Assembly (NCBI GenBank): GCA_002077065.1
Contig: NAJO01000099.1
Coordinates: forward strand, 1-43,422
Reading direction: 5' to 3'
DNA length: 43,422 nt
Source: Cryoendolithus antarcticus
Taxonomy: Eukaryota > Ascomycota > Dothideomycetes > Cladosporiales > Cladosporiaceae
A program made the translations under genes and the position numbers. The stretch's first letter is position 1; the number at the start of each line of letters is the position of its first letter. This document shows positions 10,915 through 21,079 of this stretch, in pieces. The notes below the pieces were generated by a model. The model worked only from the letters and a program-made list of their open reading frames with translations. It was not told the DNA's origin and searched no databases.

Positions 10915-12372
10915 TCAAGCTCCTTGCTCTTCCGCTGTTCTTGTCCGGTCGTCGAGCTTTTCGTTCCCACGCTTTTCATCTAGCTTCCATGCCTTGTGAC
11001 ACCGGTAGCAATGGCCACAGATGGCGAGACTCAGACCAGCAACCCACCATGAGAAAAGGACTGGCAGTGCCCGGTACAACTGTGGCAGGCTGCCACGCGA
11101 CCAAATGTCCGTCAAAACCGTATATGCTTCGTTCGTCGGCAAGGCGTAGCCCCACCTGTAAAAGCCAGGGTTTGCTTCGAACGGGCTGATGGAGCTAGTG
11201 ATGTTGATGATTATCCATGTGAGGAGGAAGAAAGGTAAAGCAGGCAACGGCAAAAACGCTGTGCACGCATCGATGATTAGGAAGTGAATGTGCATAAGCA
11301 GCCACAGTACCATCCACGTAAGGGCGAATTGCTTTCGAGTGACTTCCCAGGACTCCCGGAAACCCCAGATATATCCCGACATACAGAGAGAAGCGACCAA
11401 GTCAAATACCACGCTGAGGCCCACCCGGACAAGACCGCTAATGTGTAGTGGAAGCTTGCTGTAGAGGTGAAGCTCGTTCGAGAGTCCGTTCAAGATGAGG
11501 AGAAAAAAGAATTGCTGCAGGATAGGCATGACCATAGAAACAGTATTGTAGAAAAGTTTCGTTTGTTGCGTAGTAGGCATGATGTTGATGCCCGTTGCCA
11601 TGATAGGGTTGAGTAGAACTTGTAGTGCTGCAGGGTCGTTCTTATTGAGCAGCTCTAGCGCGGTCGTGCCATTCAGGGTATTATATGCCAGTCTCGTCCG
11701 TGTCACTAGGTTTCCAAAGCTCTGCAAGAAAACTTCGTCGGAGAAGGGTGGATAACGCACTTCGTTCCAGATGTAGGTAAGGGCACTTGAAGGCTCGTAA
11801 TCTTCAGCCTCTGACCCTCCTTGTAGAGCCTGAGCGATCCGGTCGGACGCATTTGGCATCACCACAAACGCAGCCCAGTAGCTTGTATCCTTAACGGCGC
11901 CGATCACTTCCATCATGGAGGAGTAGAGCCTTTTGTCACCTTGAATGAAGGTGGGGAAGCTCGGTCCTTCAAGGAGCTGATATGCTGACTTGACAGACTG
12001 ACCAACGACACCGTCATCGTAATCGACGTACAAAACCGTGAAGGCGTTGTATCTGAGCGTACTCTTCCAGACTGACCCGTACAAGTACGACATATTTCCG
12101 ATGAACAGCAGTTGAAGTAGAAGGGAGAGGACGCCGATAAGCAGAAAGAACTTCTTCTTTCTGCCGTGCCAGAATGGTTCATGGCGCTGGTGGCTGTTCA
12201 GCCGATGTGCTGGTGCGAGTGTCTTCCACATCGAAGCAATGCTGGGCCACTTTAGGTATCGTAAAGGTTGAGAGGTCACGAGTAGATTCAGTCGGGGAAC
12301 CACAAACCTTTTGACTGTAGGATGCAGAAGAGGCGTATATACAACATCAATTGTAACGTCACAGTACATCAA
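10915..12372 (-). CDS. SNG1/DUF3533-family membrane protein
   Basis: The frame encodes 485 residues with no internal stop. The layout is that of the SNG1 (nitrosoguanidine-resistance)/DUF3533 family, whose members sit in the plasma membrane and affect drug tolerance or lipid asymmetry. There is a basic N-terminal tail (RKKK at 71-74), TM1 at 75-97, a luminal or external domain of about 180 residues with N-x-S/T sites, then TM segments near 277-297, 312-335, 349-372, 377-395 and 434-453. The hallmark stretch between TM5 and TM6 is present (SSISPFEANPGFYRWGYALP, then EAYTVL). The C-terminus is charged. The annotated ATG gives a long hydrophobic-poor leader. The ATG at 12229-12231 (M48) would fit the usual short N-terminus better. 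No intron is needed. The gene is isolated, with broken or empty DNA on both sides. Confidence 0.85.
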   Translation of the reverse strand: MMYCDVTIDVVYTPLLHPTVKRFVVPRLNLLVTSQPLRYLKWPSIASMWKTLAPAHRLNSHQRHEPFWHGRKKKFFLLIGVLSLLLQLLFIGNMSYLYGSVWKSTLRYNAFTVLYVDYDDGVVGQSVKSAYQLLEGPSFPTFIQGDKRLYSSMMEVIGAVKDTSYWAAFVVMPNASDRIAQALQGGSEAEDYEPSSALTYIWNEVRYPPFSDEVFLQSFGNLVTRTRLAYNTLNGTTALELLNKNDPAALQVLLNPIMATGINIMPTTQQTKLFYNTVSMVMPILQQFFFLLILNGLSNELHLYSKLPLHISGLVRVGLSVVFDLVASLCMSGYIWGFRESWEVTRKQFALTWMVLWLLMHIHFLIIDACTAFLPLPALPFFLLTWIIINITSSISPFEANPGFYRWGYALPTNEAYTVLTDIWSRGSLPQLYRALPVLFSWWVAGLSLAICGHCYRCHKAWKLDEKRGNEKLDDRTRTAEEQGA

Positions 12373-14739
12373 CGTCTATTCGGAACTTCTCAAGTAGCGC
12401 CGCCCTCCGCCGTCCGAAATCTTTTCCGAGGCCGAAGTTCGCTCTGAACATTAATAATGGAGTGGAACACCACTTGGCTTGCTGACAGAGCATCATGCTA
12501 GCACGCACGACAAAGTGTTGTCCAATGCACTGTGCTTGACAACGCAGTATCGCCGCACCAGGAGACCGATTATAAACTCGGCCGTTGATGAGATTCTAGA
12601 TGAATGAGGAATCTTAGGTCGAATTTACAGAGATGACAAACGCCCGATCCTACAGTGTCTAATCAGTAATCGTGCGTATCAAACCCGTAGTTGTTGAAGG
12701 CATGCAATTCCGCACGCAAAAAGGCACCTATTGCGACAGCGCGATGACATTTCGGCCGCGCTCGACTTCGTCCAGGATCCAGATCCCACGCAAGCCATCA
12801 CGATGTTTTATTACTCGACGCTGGCCGAATTGTGCTCTGTTCAGTCGTGAGTGTAATCGATTGCGAATATGTGCTGATCAATCACACCTCTGGCAAATAA
12901 CGATGTTGCTGTTTCGGCCAAGAGATCGCGACCTTAGCGCTCATCTCAACGTCAACACCAGAGAATTCTAACAGCGAAATCGCGGACCGTTGGCCACGAG
13001 TCTCTCTCGCGGCCTCGACAGGTGCGAACGACGCGACATTCTTCGCTTGAGGTACTCGCTGGATACGCTGGTAATGTACTAGCCACGCTTATCAAGATCG
13101 CGAGCGCAGTCTGAAGCCTAAAAGCCTGGCGTCTACACGATTGGCACAGGGCACCGTGCCCTCTCAGAGCTGTAGCTTCCGAGCTCCTCGAAGCTCAGAT
13201 GCTCTCGGAAGCCGGTCTGGGAGCCTGACCTTTGAATTTGGGGCAGTCAGTTGGAATGCAGAACTCGGTGATGGACCACTGCCACCACATTGGACACATC
13301 AAATTCCAACAGCCTCCCCTCGGATTACAGCATCAGCAATGCATACTGTTGAGAGTCAACCACTGGTCCTTATCGAGTGTCAACGCGAGCACTCCTCCGT
13401 GATCTAGTGGCCGAGACCTACGCTTCTCGAGGCTCTGAAGGCAGACAGCATCTGCCGATTGAGAGCCACCATCCGGCCTGTTGCATAGCCAGAAGAATGT
13501 CACAATCGCGATCCTCTTGAGGCCGGACAACGACACGTACTCGCTAAAACAGAATCACGCACATCTTGGCATCCGGACAACAATTCTTCTACATGACTTG
13601 ATCAAGTCGGTTTGGGTGTTTGAAGTCGTCTTCTCAGACGCTCTCAAGTGTAGCAGGAGGGCCAAACGCCAGGAATTGAGATCCTTCGGTGTACTGCAGA
13701 ACTTGCGCCCAAAGGACTCCACAGTACTGCAATCGGGACCATTGCATCTGACTATGCCATTCAGTATCGCGCCGACTCTCCAAGCTGGCCGGTCTGTTAT
13801 CAGGAGCCACCCCTGCTGAAGGCGATATTACACCGCACGAAAAGGATGCAAATTCTTCTTGCTTATGGTCGGCGCAGCCATGGGTTTCGATGTCTTCTGC
13901 GTAAACCCCTTTACAATCTCGAAATGCGCCAAGGGCTTGGCCATGTAGGAACGGCCTGCACGTGCAGGCGACCGGTTGTGGGAGTGGGCACTCATCTTAG
14001 TTGCAATCCCTTATCCTGTTCAAGACGCTGATCGTACCTCAGCCGCACCTAGAGGTCCGCACCAATAGGGGCCGCCCAGCTGAATTGACGCGTCGATGGT
14101 CATCTCGGACATAGCATGCGTGCGTGATCTTTGTAGAGCCGTATCGTTGCAGTATAGTGCTGCTCGCCCTTTGATAGCCGACAGAGGAGAAGCTTGGGCT
14201 TTGATGGTCAATGCGTTGTCACTTAGGGGCGGTAGGTTGACCGCCGCATTGCCATCTACTAGCCATCAAGTATCTTCTAGATCATTGACTTGTTCTCCAA
14301 CAACACATAATCAAGCAAACTTAGCGCCCCTTTCTGAAGCATCGTGTCCTCTCTCGATGCCAATAGTAATTGATAAGTCAACATTATTAGTACTCCCTAG
14401 CCAGCTCTCAGATTGCCCGGTTGTCCAGAACGAGAGCTGCTCGCCGAATCACACAATACCGGCTCGCACATATTCGCCACGTAGAGGACACTCCTGCATC
14501 TCAGGGTTCTTCGTCTTGACAAGCAGTCGTTCAATGGGCTCGACAGTCTACCATAAAGTGTCAACCGCCAGTGATTAGTTGAGCTCAAAGGGTGGTCGAT
14601 CAGGTCGATCCTAGCCTCGTGTCTCTGGGTCCGCCGGGTTTTCGTGCCCCGGGGCGAAAGACTGCGGAGGCTGTGTTGATTTGATTGATGATCGGATTGC
14701 CTTGTCCTTACCTCTTTGACGAGACGCTCTCGCCGTCCC
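12373..14739. other. No recognisable gene
   Basis: There are scattered frames of 60-160 codons on both strands (12672-12971, 13141-13407, 13481-13819, 14096-14578). None carries a family motif I recognise. The part next to 14740 may contain further decayed LINE sequence, since an endonuclease fragment begins there and its reverse transcriptase should lie toward lower coordinates. I found no readable reverse-transcriptase motif such as F/Y-x-D-D. Confidence 0.4.
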
Positions 14740-15210
14740 TTAGTGGACTATGTTTTTCAAATTCGCTAACCAGTATAACATCTGTCCGTGTGCCGCCCGT
14801 CGACCGGGAAGCAACCTCCCGGTCTCACATGTCGTCTCGAGAAGTGCCTCATTGTCCTTGCTGTTCGCGTACAGTGAAACTCCCAGCACGGAGTGGTCTG
14901 GAAGTCGTAGTACCGCAGCGGTGAGATCAGCCGATGCCATGGAGATCTGCTCTACTTTGACAACTGTTTGCACTCATAGCATATTCAGGATCGTCAACCG
15001 TTCTGTGTTGCGGTGCGTGGTTGAGAACATCTCAAACCACTCGCGTGGTGTATGGGACACTGTCACTACGTTCCCATGTTCGGTTCATGCGCATGGCTCA
15101 GGGATGGCCATGACGTCGAAGTCACCCGACTGATCATCAATCATGATGCTCTTATGTACCTCACGTTGCTTTTACACACCCTACTGGACGGAACAGTCTC
15201 GGTGGACTAT
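14740..15210 (-). mobile_element. LINE (Tad-like) endonuclease fragment
   Basis: Read on the minus strand, this gives DFDVMAIPEPCA, stop, TEHGNVVTVSHTPREWFEMF, then a stop, then ISMASADLTAAVLRLPDHSV and LGVSLYANSKDNEALLETT. The order matches the apurinic-type endonuclease domain at the start of ORF2 in fungal non-LTR retrotransposons of the Tad clade: a 'D-V-L-A-I-Q-E-P-x-A-W' motif and the strand 'A-S-A-D-L-T-A-A-x-L-R-L-P-D-R-S-V-L-V-V-S-V-Y'. Both in-frame stops are TGA where the family has TGG (Trp), consistent with G-to-A change. Family Gln in QEP is Pro here. No reverse transcriptase or poly-A tail is recognisable, so this is a dead fragment. Confidence 0.6.
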
Positions 15211-15918
15211 GCATCACGAGCTGGGTAAGGGAGTTGATAGTGCCGGCTGAAAGATTCGACAGGTCCACCACAGGGGATGCACTTCGGTATCTTGGTATGA
15301 CGATCGCCGTGAAAGTGACCCTCTTGTGCACACCTATCACATCTCTGTAGCTTCTTGGAGAAGAGTGCTGTATGAGCCACTTCTTGACAATTGCAACATT
15401 GCAGAGTTTTGTGGCGTACTTCGAATGCCCGTGTATGCGCGGACCCTCCTAAAGTTTCAAAGCATGCGCTTTGTTACAATCGGACAGCTTCACTGCCTTT
15501 GTTGACATTCACTACCATCGATCCGTACGCGTTTGCCGTAGTCTTCTTGCTCAGCCAGGCCAGCTGTATATTGCAATCTTGCTCTCTTTCTCTAGCATCT
15601 CCACACCTCCCGCTCGAATGTCTTCGTTGTTATCCAGTATAGCACTTGCGATCTCTAGCAGCAACACAACTTTAAGACGCACCTGCGTCAGCCAAATTAC
15701 AAGGTCAGATTTTCGGCTTTCGACTGCAACGAGTAGCTGCTGCAAGCAAGATAGTCAATGACCACGAAGCGAACAATCTGCTGAGCCTGAGGTGGTGATA
15801 GATGTTGCCAACAGGGCTGCAACAAAAGAAGAACCTAACATAACAGGAGCACCAGCGATTTTGGAATATTTCACTAGCTTTCCGCGCACTGCATACTACT
15901 GTTGCTCCTGATTATATG
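15211..15918. other. No recognisable gene
   Basis: Frames at 15391-15642 (plus), 15471-15761 (plus) and 15551-15745 (minus) overlap one another. The minus frame (QLLVAVESRKSDLVIWLTQV and following) is helix-rich and ends in a hydrophobic run, but I cannot assign it. This stretch is the 3' flank of the amidohydrolase gene. Confidence 0.4.
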
Positions 15919-17163
15919 TTAGAGTAGACCTTTTGACCTTTTTCCGACTATGCGTGCGAGGCTGATCACCAGCTGCCTGTAGAGGAGTGTTTTTTCCGAG
16001 AAGGTTGAAATAACAGAAAATATCACCCTGCATCGCGGATGAATTTCCAGTTCTCCATCGTTTCGAACACAAAGAAGCAATTCTGAACTTGAGAACTCCC
16101 AAGATTCCATGTTAACAGAGACTTGTATGTTGTGATCGACTGTTATGAGAAATACAGTAAACTTTGAAATGCACCACGTCATGCCTCCATCATTTTCGGA
16201 AATGACTTCAACGCATTCGACCTTAAACGATTCCACGTCCACGAACCTAGCGTTCTCAAGTCGCATGGTGAAATGTTCAATCGTCTCTTTCGGCGCGTTC
16301 GGGGGATCACTGCCAAACAACATGTGATTTTCACATCCATCCTTTAGCAACTCCCTCAGCGCAGCGGATTGCATGTCCAAGCTTGAGAGTGCGGTGTCGT
16401 AGTAAAACATCCTGGCATCCTCAAGATATTCCTCACAGGTCTTGCTGCGAAGGAAAGAATAGGGAAGAAGTCCAGCCGCACGTCCGACAAGGTAGGGTAG
16501 TGTGCCGCCAGCGTGGGCAAGGATGATCTTGCACTCTCTCGCGTGGTCGCGGAGCATGCTGGAAGTGATCAGATCAATGGCGGTTCGGCCTGTTTCATGC
16601 GCGTAGTCCCAAGCTGGACCAGGTATATTTTTATTTACCCAATCTGACTCGCTGCGATAATTCGCTGGGCTTGATGGGTGGACGAAAACAATGGCCTTCC
16701 TCTTATTGAGCGCATCCCAGATGGGTATGAAGGATGGGTGGCCGAGGTAATGGTTGTCAGACCCGTAGCGTGTCATCAATACCACGCCGTCGGCATTCAA
16801 GACATCGAGAGCATAGTCAATCTCCTCCAGCACGGCCTTAGTGTCTAATAAACTCGGCACAGATGCGAAAAATCCGTACGCCGTAGGATCTGCGTCGCGA
16901 AGCCCAGCAGAGAACTCATTGCATGTCCGAGCCAGCTGCTGCGCTTTCTCCACGTCTGGCTCGATACCAGGTCCAGGCGCGGTGCAAGAAAGAATGGCAG
17001 TACTGATCCCTATCTCGCGGCAGATGGCGTGGTCTGCTTCCACTGTCCAAGATGGTATGTACCAGCCCGATGGGTCGCCGCCGTGGGCCTTTATGGCAGC
17101 CGTGTAGGCTGGCGGGTAGACGTGGTGATGGACGTCAATCTTACCCTGAATCTTTGCGGGCAT
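15919..17163 (-). CDS. Amidohydrolase, 6-methylsalicylate decarboxylase-like
   Basis: This 414-residue frame belongs to amidohydrolase family 2 (ACMSD-type metal-dependent decarboxylases). The closest group I recognise is the fungal 6-methylsalicylate decarboxylases, which remove the carboxyl group from 6-MSA. Visible metal and active-site motifs are D-V-H-H-H (HxH at H12 and H14), V-H-P (H162), ILAHAGGTLP (H217) and LFGSDPPNAP (D286). The family Phe-Pro after the Asp is Pro-Pro here. Family members end near residue 330-340 in a G-N-A-x-x-L-F-P-R-L motif. Here homology fades at about residue 322 (VEVISEND) and roughly 90 unrelated residues follow, so the end is probably altered by a small indel or an unrecognised intron. 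The gene is divergent from a second homologue at 18725. No polyketide synthase is in the window. Confidence 0.75.
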   Translation of the reverse strand: MPAKIQGKIDVHHHVYPPAYTAAIKAHGGDPSGWYIPSWTVEADHAICREIGISTAILSCTAPGPGIEPDVEKAQQLARTCNEFSAGLRDADPTAYGFFASVPSLLDTKAVLEEIDYALDVLNADGVVLMTRYGSDNHYLGHPSFIPIWDALNKRKAIVFVHPSSPANYRSESDWVNKNIPGPAWDYAHETGRTAIDLITSSMLRDHARECKIILAHAGGTLPYLVGRAAGLLPYSFLRSKTCEEYLEDARMFYYDTALSSLDMQSAALRELLKDGCENHMLFGSDPPNAPKETIEHFTMRLENARFVDVESFKVECVEVISENDGGMTWCISKFTVFLITVDHNIQVSVNMESWEFSSSELLLCVRNDGELEIHPRCRVIFSVISTFSEKTLLYRQLVISLARIVGKRSKGLL

Positions 17164-17227
17164 ACTTAATATATGAAGTAGAGAAAGTGTGCGATGATGG
17201 GTAGTGGATACGGAGCTGGAATCAGGC

Positions 17228-17237
17228 CTTATTTATG
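17228..17237 (-). promoter_or_regulatory. TATA-like box upstream of the amidohydrolase
   Basis: On the minus strand CCATAAATAAG lies about 65-75 bp before the start codon at 17163, a usual place for a fungal TATA element. The call is by sequence and position only. Confidence 0.35.
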
Positions 17238-18724
17238 GAATGTCCTTGGCAGTCTCATGCAGAGGAGAAGATGTTAACAGATAATGCCGCCTTTCCGTTG
17301 AGACGATTTTAATGACACTTCTGATGAAACCTCGTCCACTACCGGATCACACATGACCCGACGGAAGTATTGCCAATGGTATCCTTACTTCGTGTACAGC
17401 TCTTCTACGAATGGCGGGAGGCCGGAACGTCATCATACCCTCTCATGTAATCATTGCTGCCACGAGGAACTCGGTCTTAATCAAACATCGGAACGAACAG
17501 GCATGACCCCGGCATCTTTGTGATCGTTCAGGAATGTTGGGTTTCGAGTGAAAGTTCCGCGACGGAGCCGGAACGCAAAGGATGACTCGAGGCGTGAATA
17601 TAGATTAAGATGACGAATGACGTACGCTCAAGCTTGTCGGAAGGTAACGAGCAATAGGTTTCGAAGCGCGAGCCGATCTATCCGCGGTGCGATGGCAGGT
17701 CATGATTTAGCGCATTCTGTGCCTGGACCCCTAATGCAACATTCCCAATAGCATCATTTATTGAAGCTCTAGAATTTCGATCGGCATAATCTGCGAGGTG
17801 AGAAGATGCACCCGATCATGCCACTAGGCGGTGGACAATGAGTCGTTGTCCGCCCGGTAGAAACTAGAGGCACAGCCAGTTCCAAAAGCGGTCGTAAGTA
17901 GACTGCACCTCGTTAGGCAGATAGTAAGCTATGCACAGCTTGGATTCAGCGGAAATGGGTATACAGGACCGCCGAGCTCCTCGGTAAGGAAAACCTCATG
18001 CAATGCGGATGAGCTAGAATGGAGCCCTTGCCCTGGTCACTTCCTCAAGCTCTTAGCTTCGGACGCACACTGAAGCTTTGGAAGCCGGTAATTGAGACTA
18101 ACATCTCTCCGGCACTTTAATCGCTCGTAGAAACTGAGTGACGGCAGCGCACGGAGCTTCTGGATGCATAAAGTCTTGCGCACATACTATCTACCTACGA
18201 CCAAACTGTCTATATAGTTTGGTGTCATTAGCGCTTGCCTATTAGCAGAGACGCGTCATCACATTGTGTACACCAATCCGGCGGCATAGCTGGGCGAGCA
18301 GCGTCACCAGTACTTATCCAAGTGGCAAACTGGATAGCTGCTCATGGATTTGTTACCGTCGTAAGACCGATCGAAAATGATCCTAGAACCACGCACGTTG
18401 GAATCACGAAGGTTTCTTCTCGGTAACAAGTTATTACCGAATGACCGACCGTTCATCAAGAGTTTTCGTTCACCACCAAACATAATCGGTCTTTTCTAGC
18501 TAGCATGACCGATGCTGTCATTCATGCTATGCACCACTCCGAGTTTCGGATGCTCCGGCAGCAGGGCGCAATAATGATGAATCGGTCCGTACTTGAAGAC
18601 ATTTCGGGCGCTGTCATATATAGCTTGTGCATGTCCCACTGTTCTCAATTTTGCATCTATCTTCTCTTGTCTGTGGAGAAGCGTCCTCAACTCTCATCTT
18701 TCCCGATACATCAGCGTGGCCACC
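17238..18724. other. Divergent intergenic region between two amidohydrolases
   Basis: This stretch of about 1.5 kb separates two divergent homologous genes and must hold the promoters of both. No ORF here is convincing. A 63-codon frame at 18235-18426 has no motif. In-frame codons upstream of the second gene's ATG (from 18593) do not match the family and are not counted as coding. Confidence 0.5.
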
Positions 18725-19707
18725 ATGGTATTGAAGATTGATGTGCATACACATGCACTTCCAGGTTTCTTTAAGAAGATTCTTAGCGAGTTAGGCCCAG
18801 CTGAAAGTGGAGTGCCACAGATCTCATGGTCAATGGATGCAACCAGACGGTCCATGGCGGAACTGGACATTGGTACTTCCATTCTTTCACTCAGCGCGCC
18901 CGGTCCCGAAATAGCACCAAACCGAGACGGTGCACGCTCCTTAGCAAGACAGTTCAACGAATGGGCAGCTAAGGAGACCAAAGCAGATCCGTCTGGCATC
19001 GGCTTCTTCGCAGCTGTGCCTGGTCTGCAGGACACAGATGGTTGTCTTACAGAAATACGATATGCTTTCGACGAATTGAAAGCGGACGGCGTGTGCTTCT
19101 TCACTACGTATCAAGGGGTTTACCTTGGTGATCCAAGTTTCGAACCCATATGGAAAGAGCTTAATGTCCGGGCCGCAGTCGTGTTCATCCATCCGACTAT
19201 GCCACTAGGTTTCAAGCTAACAAGTACAATGATACAGCCACCTACCTTCGATTTCCCGCGTGAAACTGGTCGTACAGCTGCGCATATGGTCATAACGGGA
19301 ATGAAGCGTCGCTACCCCGATGTGAAGGTCATTCTTTCACACGGTGAGGTACATTGCCTCTACTATTAGAGCGGCTGGCAATCCTTGAATCGGGTTTGTT
19401 CCTCAAGGAGCTGGATGCAAATTCGCCCAAAACTTTCGACGAAATTATAGAGGATGCAAGATCCTTCTACTTTGACCTGGCCCTGTGTGGAGCGGCAAAT
19501 GTTCTCGACTCGCTTCTTAGATGGGCACCCGCAGGGCATGTTCTGTACGGCTCGGACTTTCCGTACGCCACCGTCGAAGCTGAGTACAATACTCGGAGAT
19601 TAGAGGCATATGATATCGGGCTAGAGGAAAGAAAGCGATACTATGCAGGCAATGGTCTAGTATTGTTTCCGCGACTGCAGGCAGAAGCGCCATACAGACA
19701 TGCGTAA
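18725..19707 (+). pseudogene. Second 6-MSA-decarboxylase-like amidohydrolase, one-base frameshift
   Basis: The chosen ATG at 18725 gives MVLKIDVHTHALPGFF, matching the family start with HxH at H8 and H10. The frame continues through VFIHPT to VILSHG at about 19345. One base is then missing in the Gly-Gly-Gly that follows the conserved His, and the same protein goes on in another frame (LPLLLERLAILESGLFLKEL, VLYGSDFPYA with the catalytic Asp, GNGLVLFPRL at the end). The whole locus would be about 327 residues, the normal family length, and no other break is visible. A 27-bp GT...AG at the site is too short to be an intron and would not restore the motif. The gene is either freshly inactivated or carries a sequencing error. 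It is a divergent paralogue of 15919-17163 and has kept the C-terminal motif that gene lacks. Confidence 0.8.
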
Positions 19708-20507
19708 AGACGAGGTATATCACAAGCAAGCTGAATCGTCTCTTGTATAGAATGTAGAGGAGTGGACAGAAGACTAATCCGTTGAGGTTGGATATTTGTG
19801 GAGGGTGACGTTCCCTGACTCCGTTTTGCAGAGTTGTTTCTTAACCGTTTGTGCTAATTTTAGTACCCATGGTCCTTTGGTGGTGGGAGTGTGCGCATGT
19901 ACAAGGTCACAGACCACCTAGGATCCTGTAGAACGCTGCAATTCTGTGATTGACGGTATCGATCACGTTCACACCATTCGAGTCGAAATGAGTGAAGTCC
20001 GTAATGACGTTAGCGCATCTGAAACAGTGGGCCATCAGACAAGCTAGATATCCATTATTGGCATCGTGCCGTGCTTCTAACCCACAGTTTGCGTTGTTCC
20101 TGTCACCTTGCGTGTTCGAAACCAGAAATTGGAGAAGTCACTAGCGCACAGACGCGTATGTACACCCGCTTTATACGAAACCATTTTTGGGTGTAATGTA
20201 TGGCTTCATGCTCGAGACTGCGTTGCAAACCTCGCCGCAGGGAAAGGCCCACACGGTGTTCGTCGCGGAAACGGAGAGCTGCGGGGTTGAAAAGCAAGGA
20301 ACGCTTCGGAGCCGGCAGCCGATAGATCCCAGCGGCAGGTTATTTTAAAATGTTCAAGATCGCAATGCTTATTCTATCACGTACGCGCAGCGCCTGACAA
20401 ACTGATCGGTCGATCGGTCACAATCACCGGCAAGTAGCTCTGTCGATCGTGAGTAATCGTAGCTGCTGACTAAAACGCGTGAGTGCGTGTTTGCTGACTT
20501 CCGGAGC
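19708..20507. other. No recognisable gene
   Basis: This is the 3' flank of the broken amidohydrolase. Frames at 20103-20297 (minus) and 20108-20290 (plus) are mirror shadows without motifs. Nothing else is seen. Confidence 0.45.
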
Positions 20508-20880
20508 AGCGGCGTCCGTGTCGTAAAGGTCTGCGCCCTTCCGCGGTGACAATCGTTCACCAGTCCGAACATGGCAGGAAGTGTTTCGAATGGCTCCAGC
20601 CAGCCATCTGGTGGTGCCAGGCTCTTCGGAGCATCCTTTGCGACCATTCATCGCAGCGCAAGATTGCCAAACATGTCGCAATAGGTATCCCCGTATCCTT
20701 ACCCTACTTCAGAGGCAATGGGAATTCAGGTCGCAATACTCGTGACTGAAGGGACAAATATGGGAGAAAAGCTAATTGACATGAAAGAAAGAGTGAATGC
20801 GAGGAGCAAAGGCCGAAATTTTTGTAGCTAAGGCTCCGTGAATATCCTACTGCCAGGTCAAAGCTCACATCTGCATGGGT
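20508..20880 (+). repeat. Dispersed degenerate repeat, copy 2
   Basis: This is the second copy of the sequence at 3655-3990, in the same orientation. Shared words include CTTCCGCGGTGACAA, ATGGCTCCAGCCAGCC, TCGCAATAC, AATTGACATGA and AGCTCACATCTG. It is longer than copy 1 by about 60 bp near its middle. It lies just before the broken regulator at 21080. Confidence 0.65.
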
Positions 20881-21079
20881 TGTCTCTGCCAGCGGCTTAC
20901 TGTTCAGAGCGAGGACAAAGAGGCCTCACCAATTGCGTGAGTTCTATTGCAGCGAGTAGCAGCCGGACGCGGCGGGCAGCACCCTGTCGTCCTACTAACC
21001 TGTGAGCGCGCACCAGACCCGTCCCTATGGTCGCTATCGTTTCTACACTATCTATGGCACACTTTCCACGATCCTGATG

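Noticed and set aside
14096..14578. 160-codon plus-strand frame
   Set aside because: It has no motif, lies antisense to probable decayed LINE sequence and has no splice or promoter context.
18593..18724. In-frame extension upstream of the second amidohydrolase
   Set aside because: The family start (M-x-x-K-I-D-V-H-T-H) coincides with the ATG at 18725. The upstream 44 codons resemble nothing in the family and begin at TTG.
19344..19370. GT...AG pair of 27 bp as an intron in the second amidohydrolase
   Set aside because: It is far below the usual fungal minimum, and removing it does not rebuild the Gly-rich motif, whereas one missing base explains the break fully.
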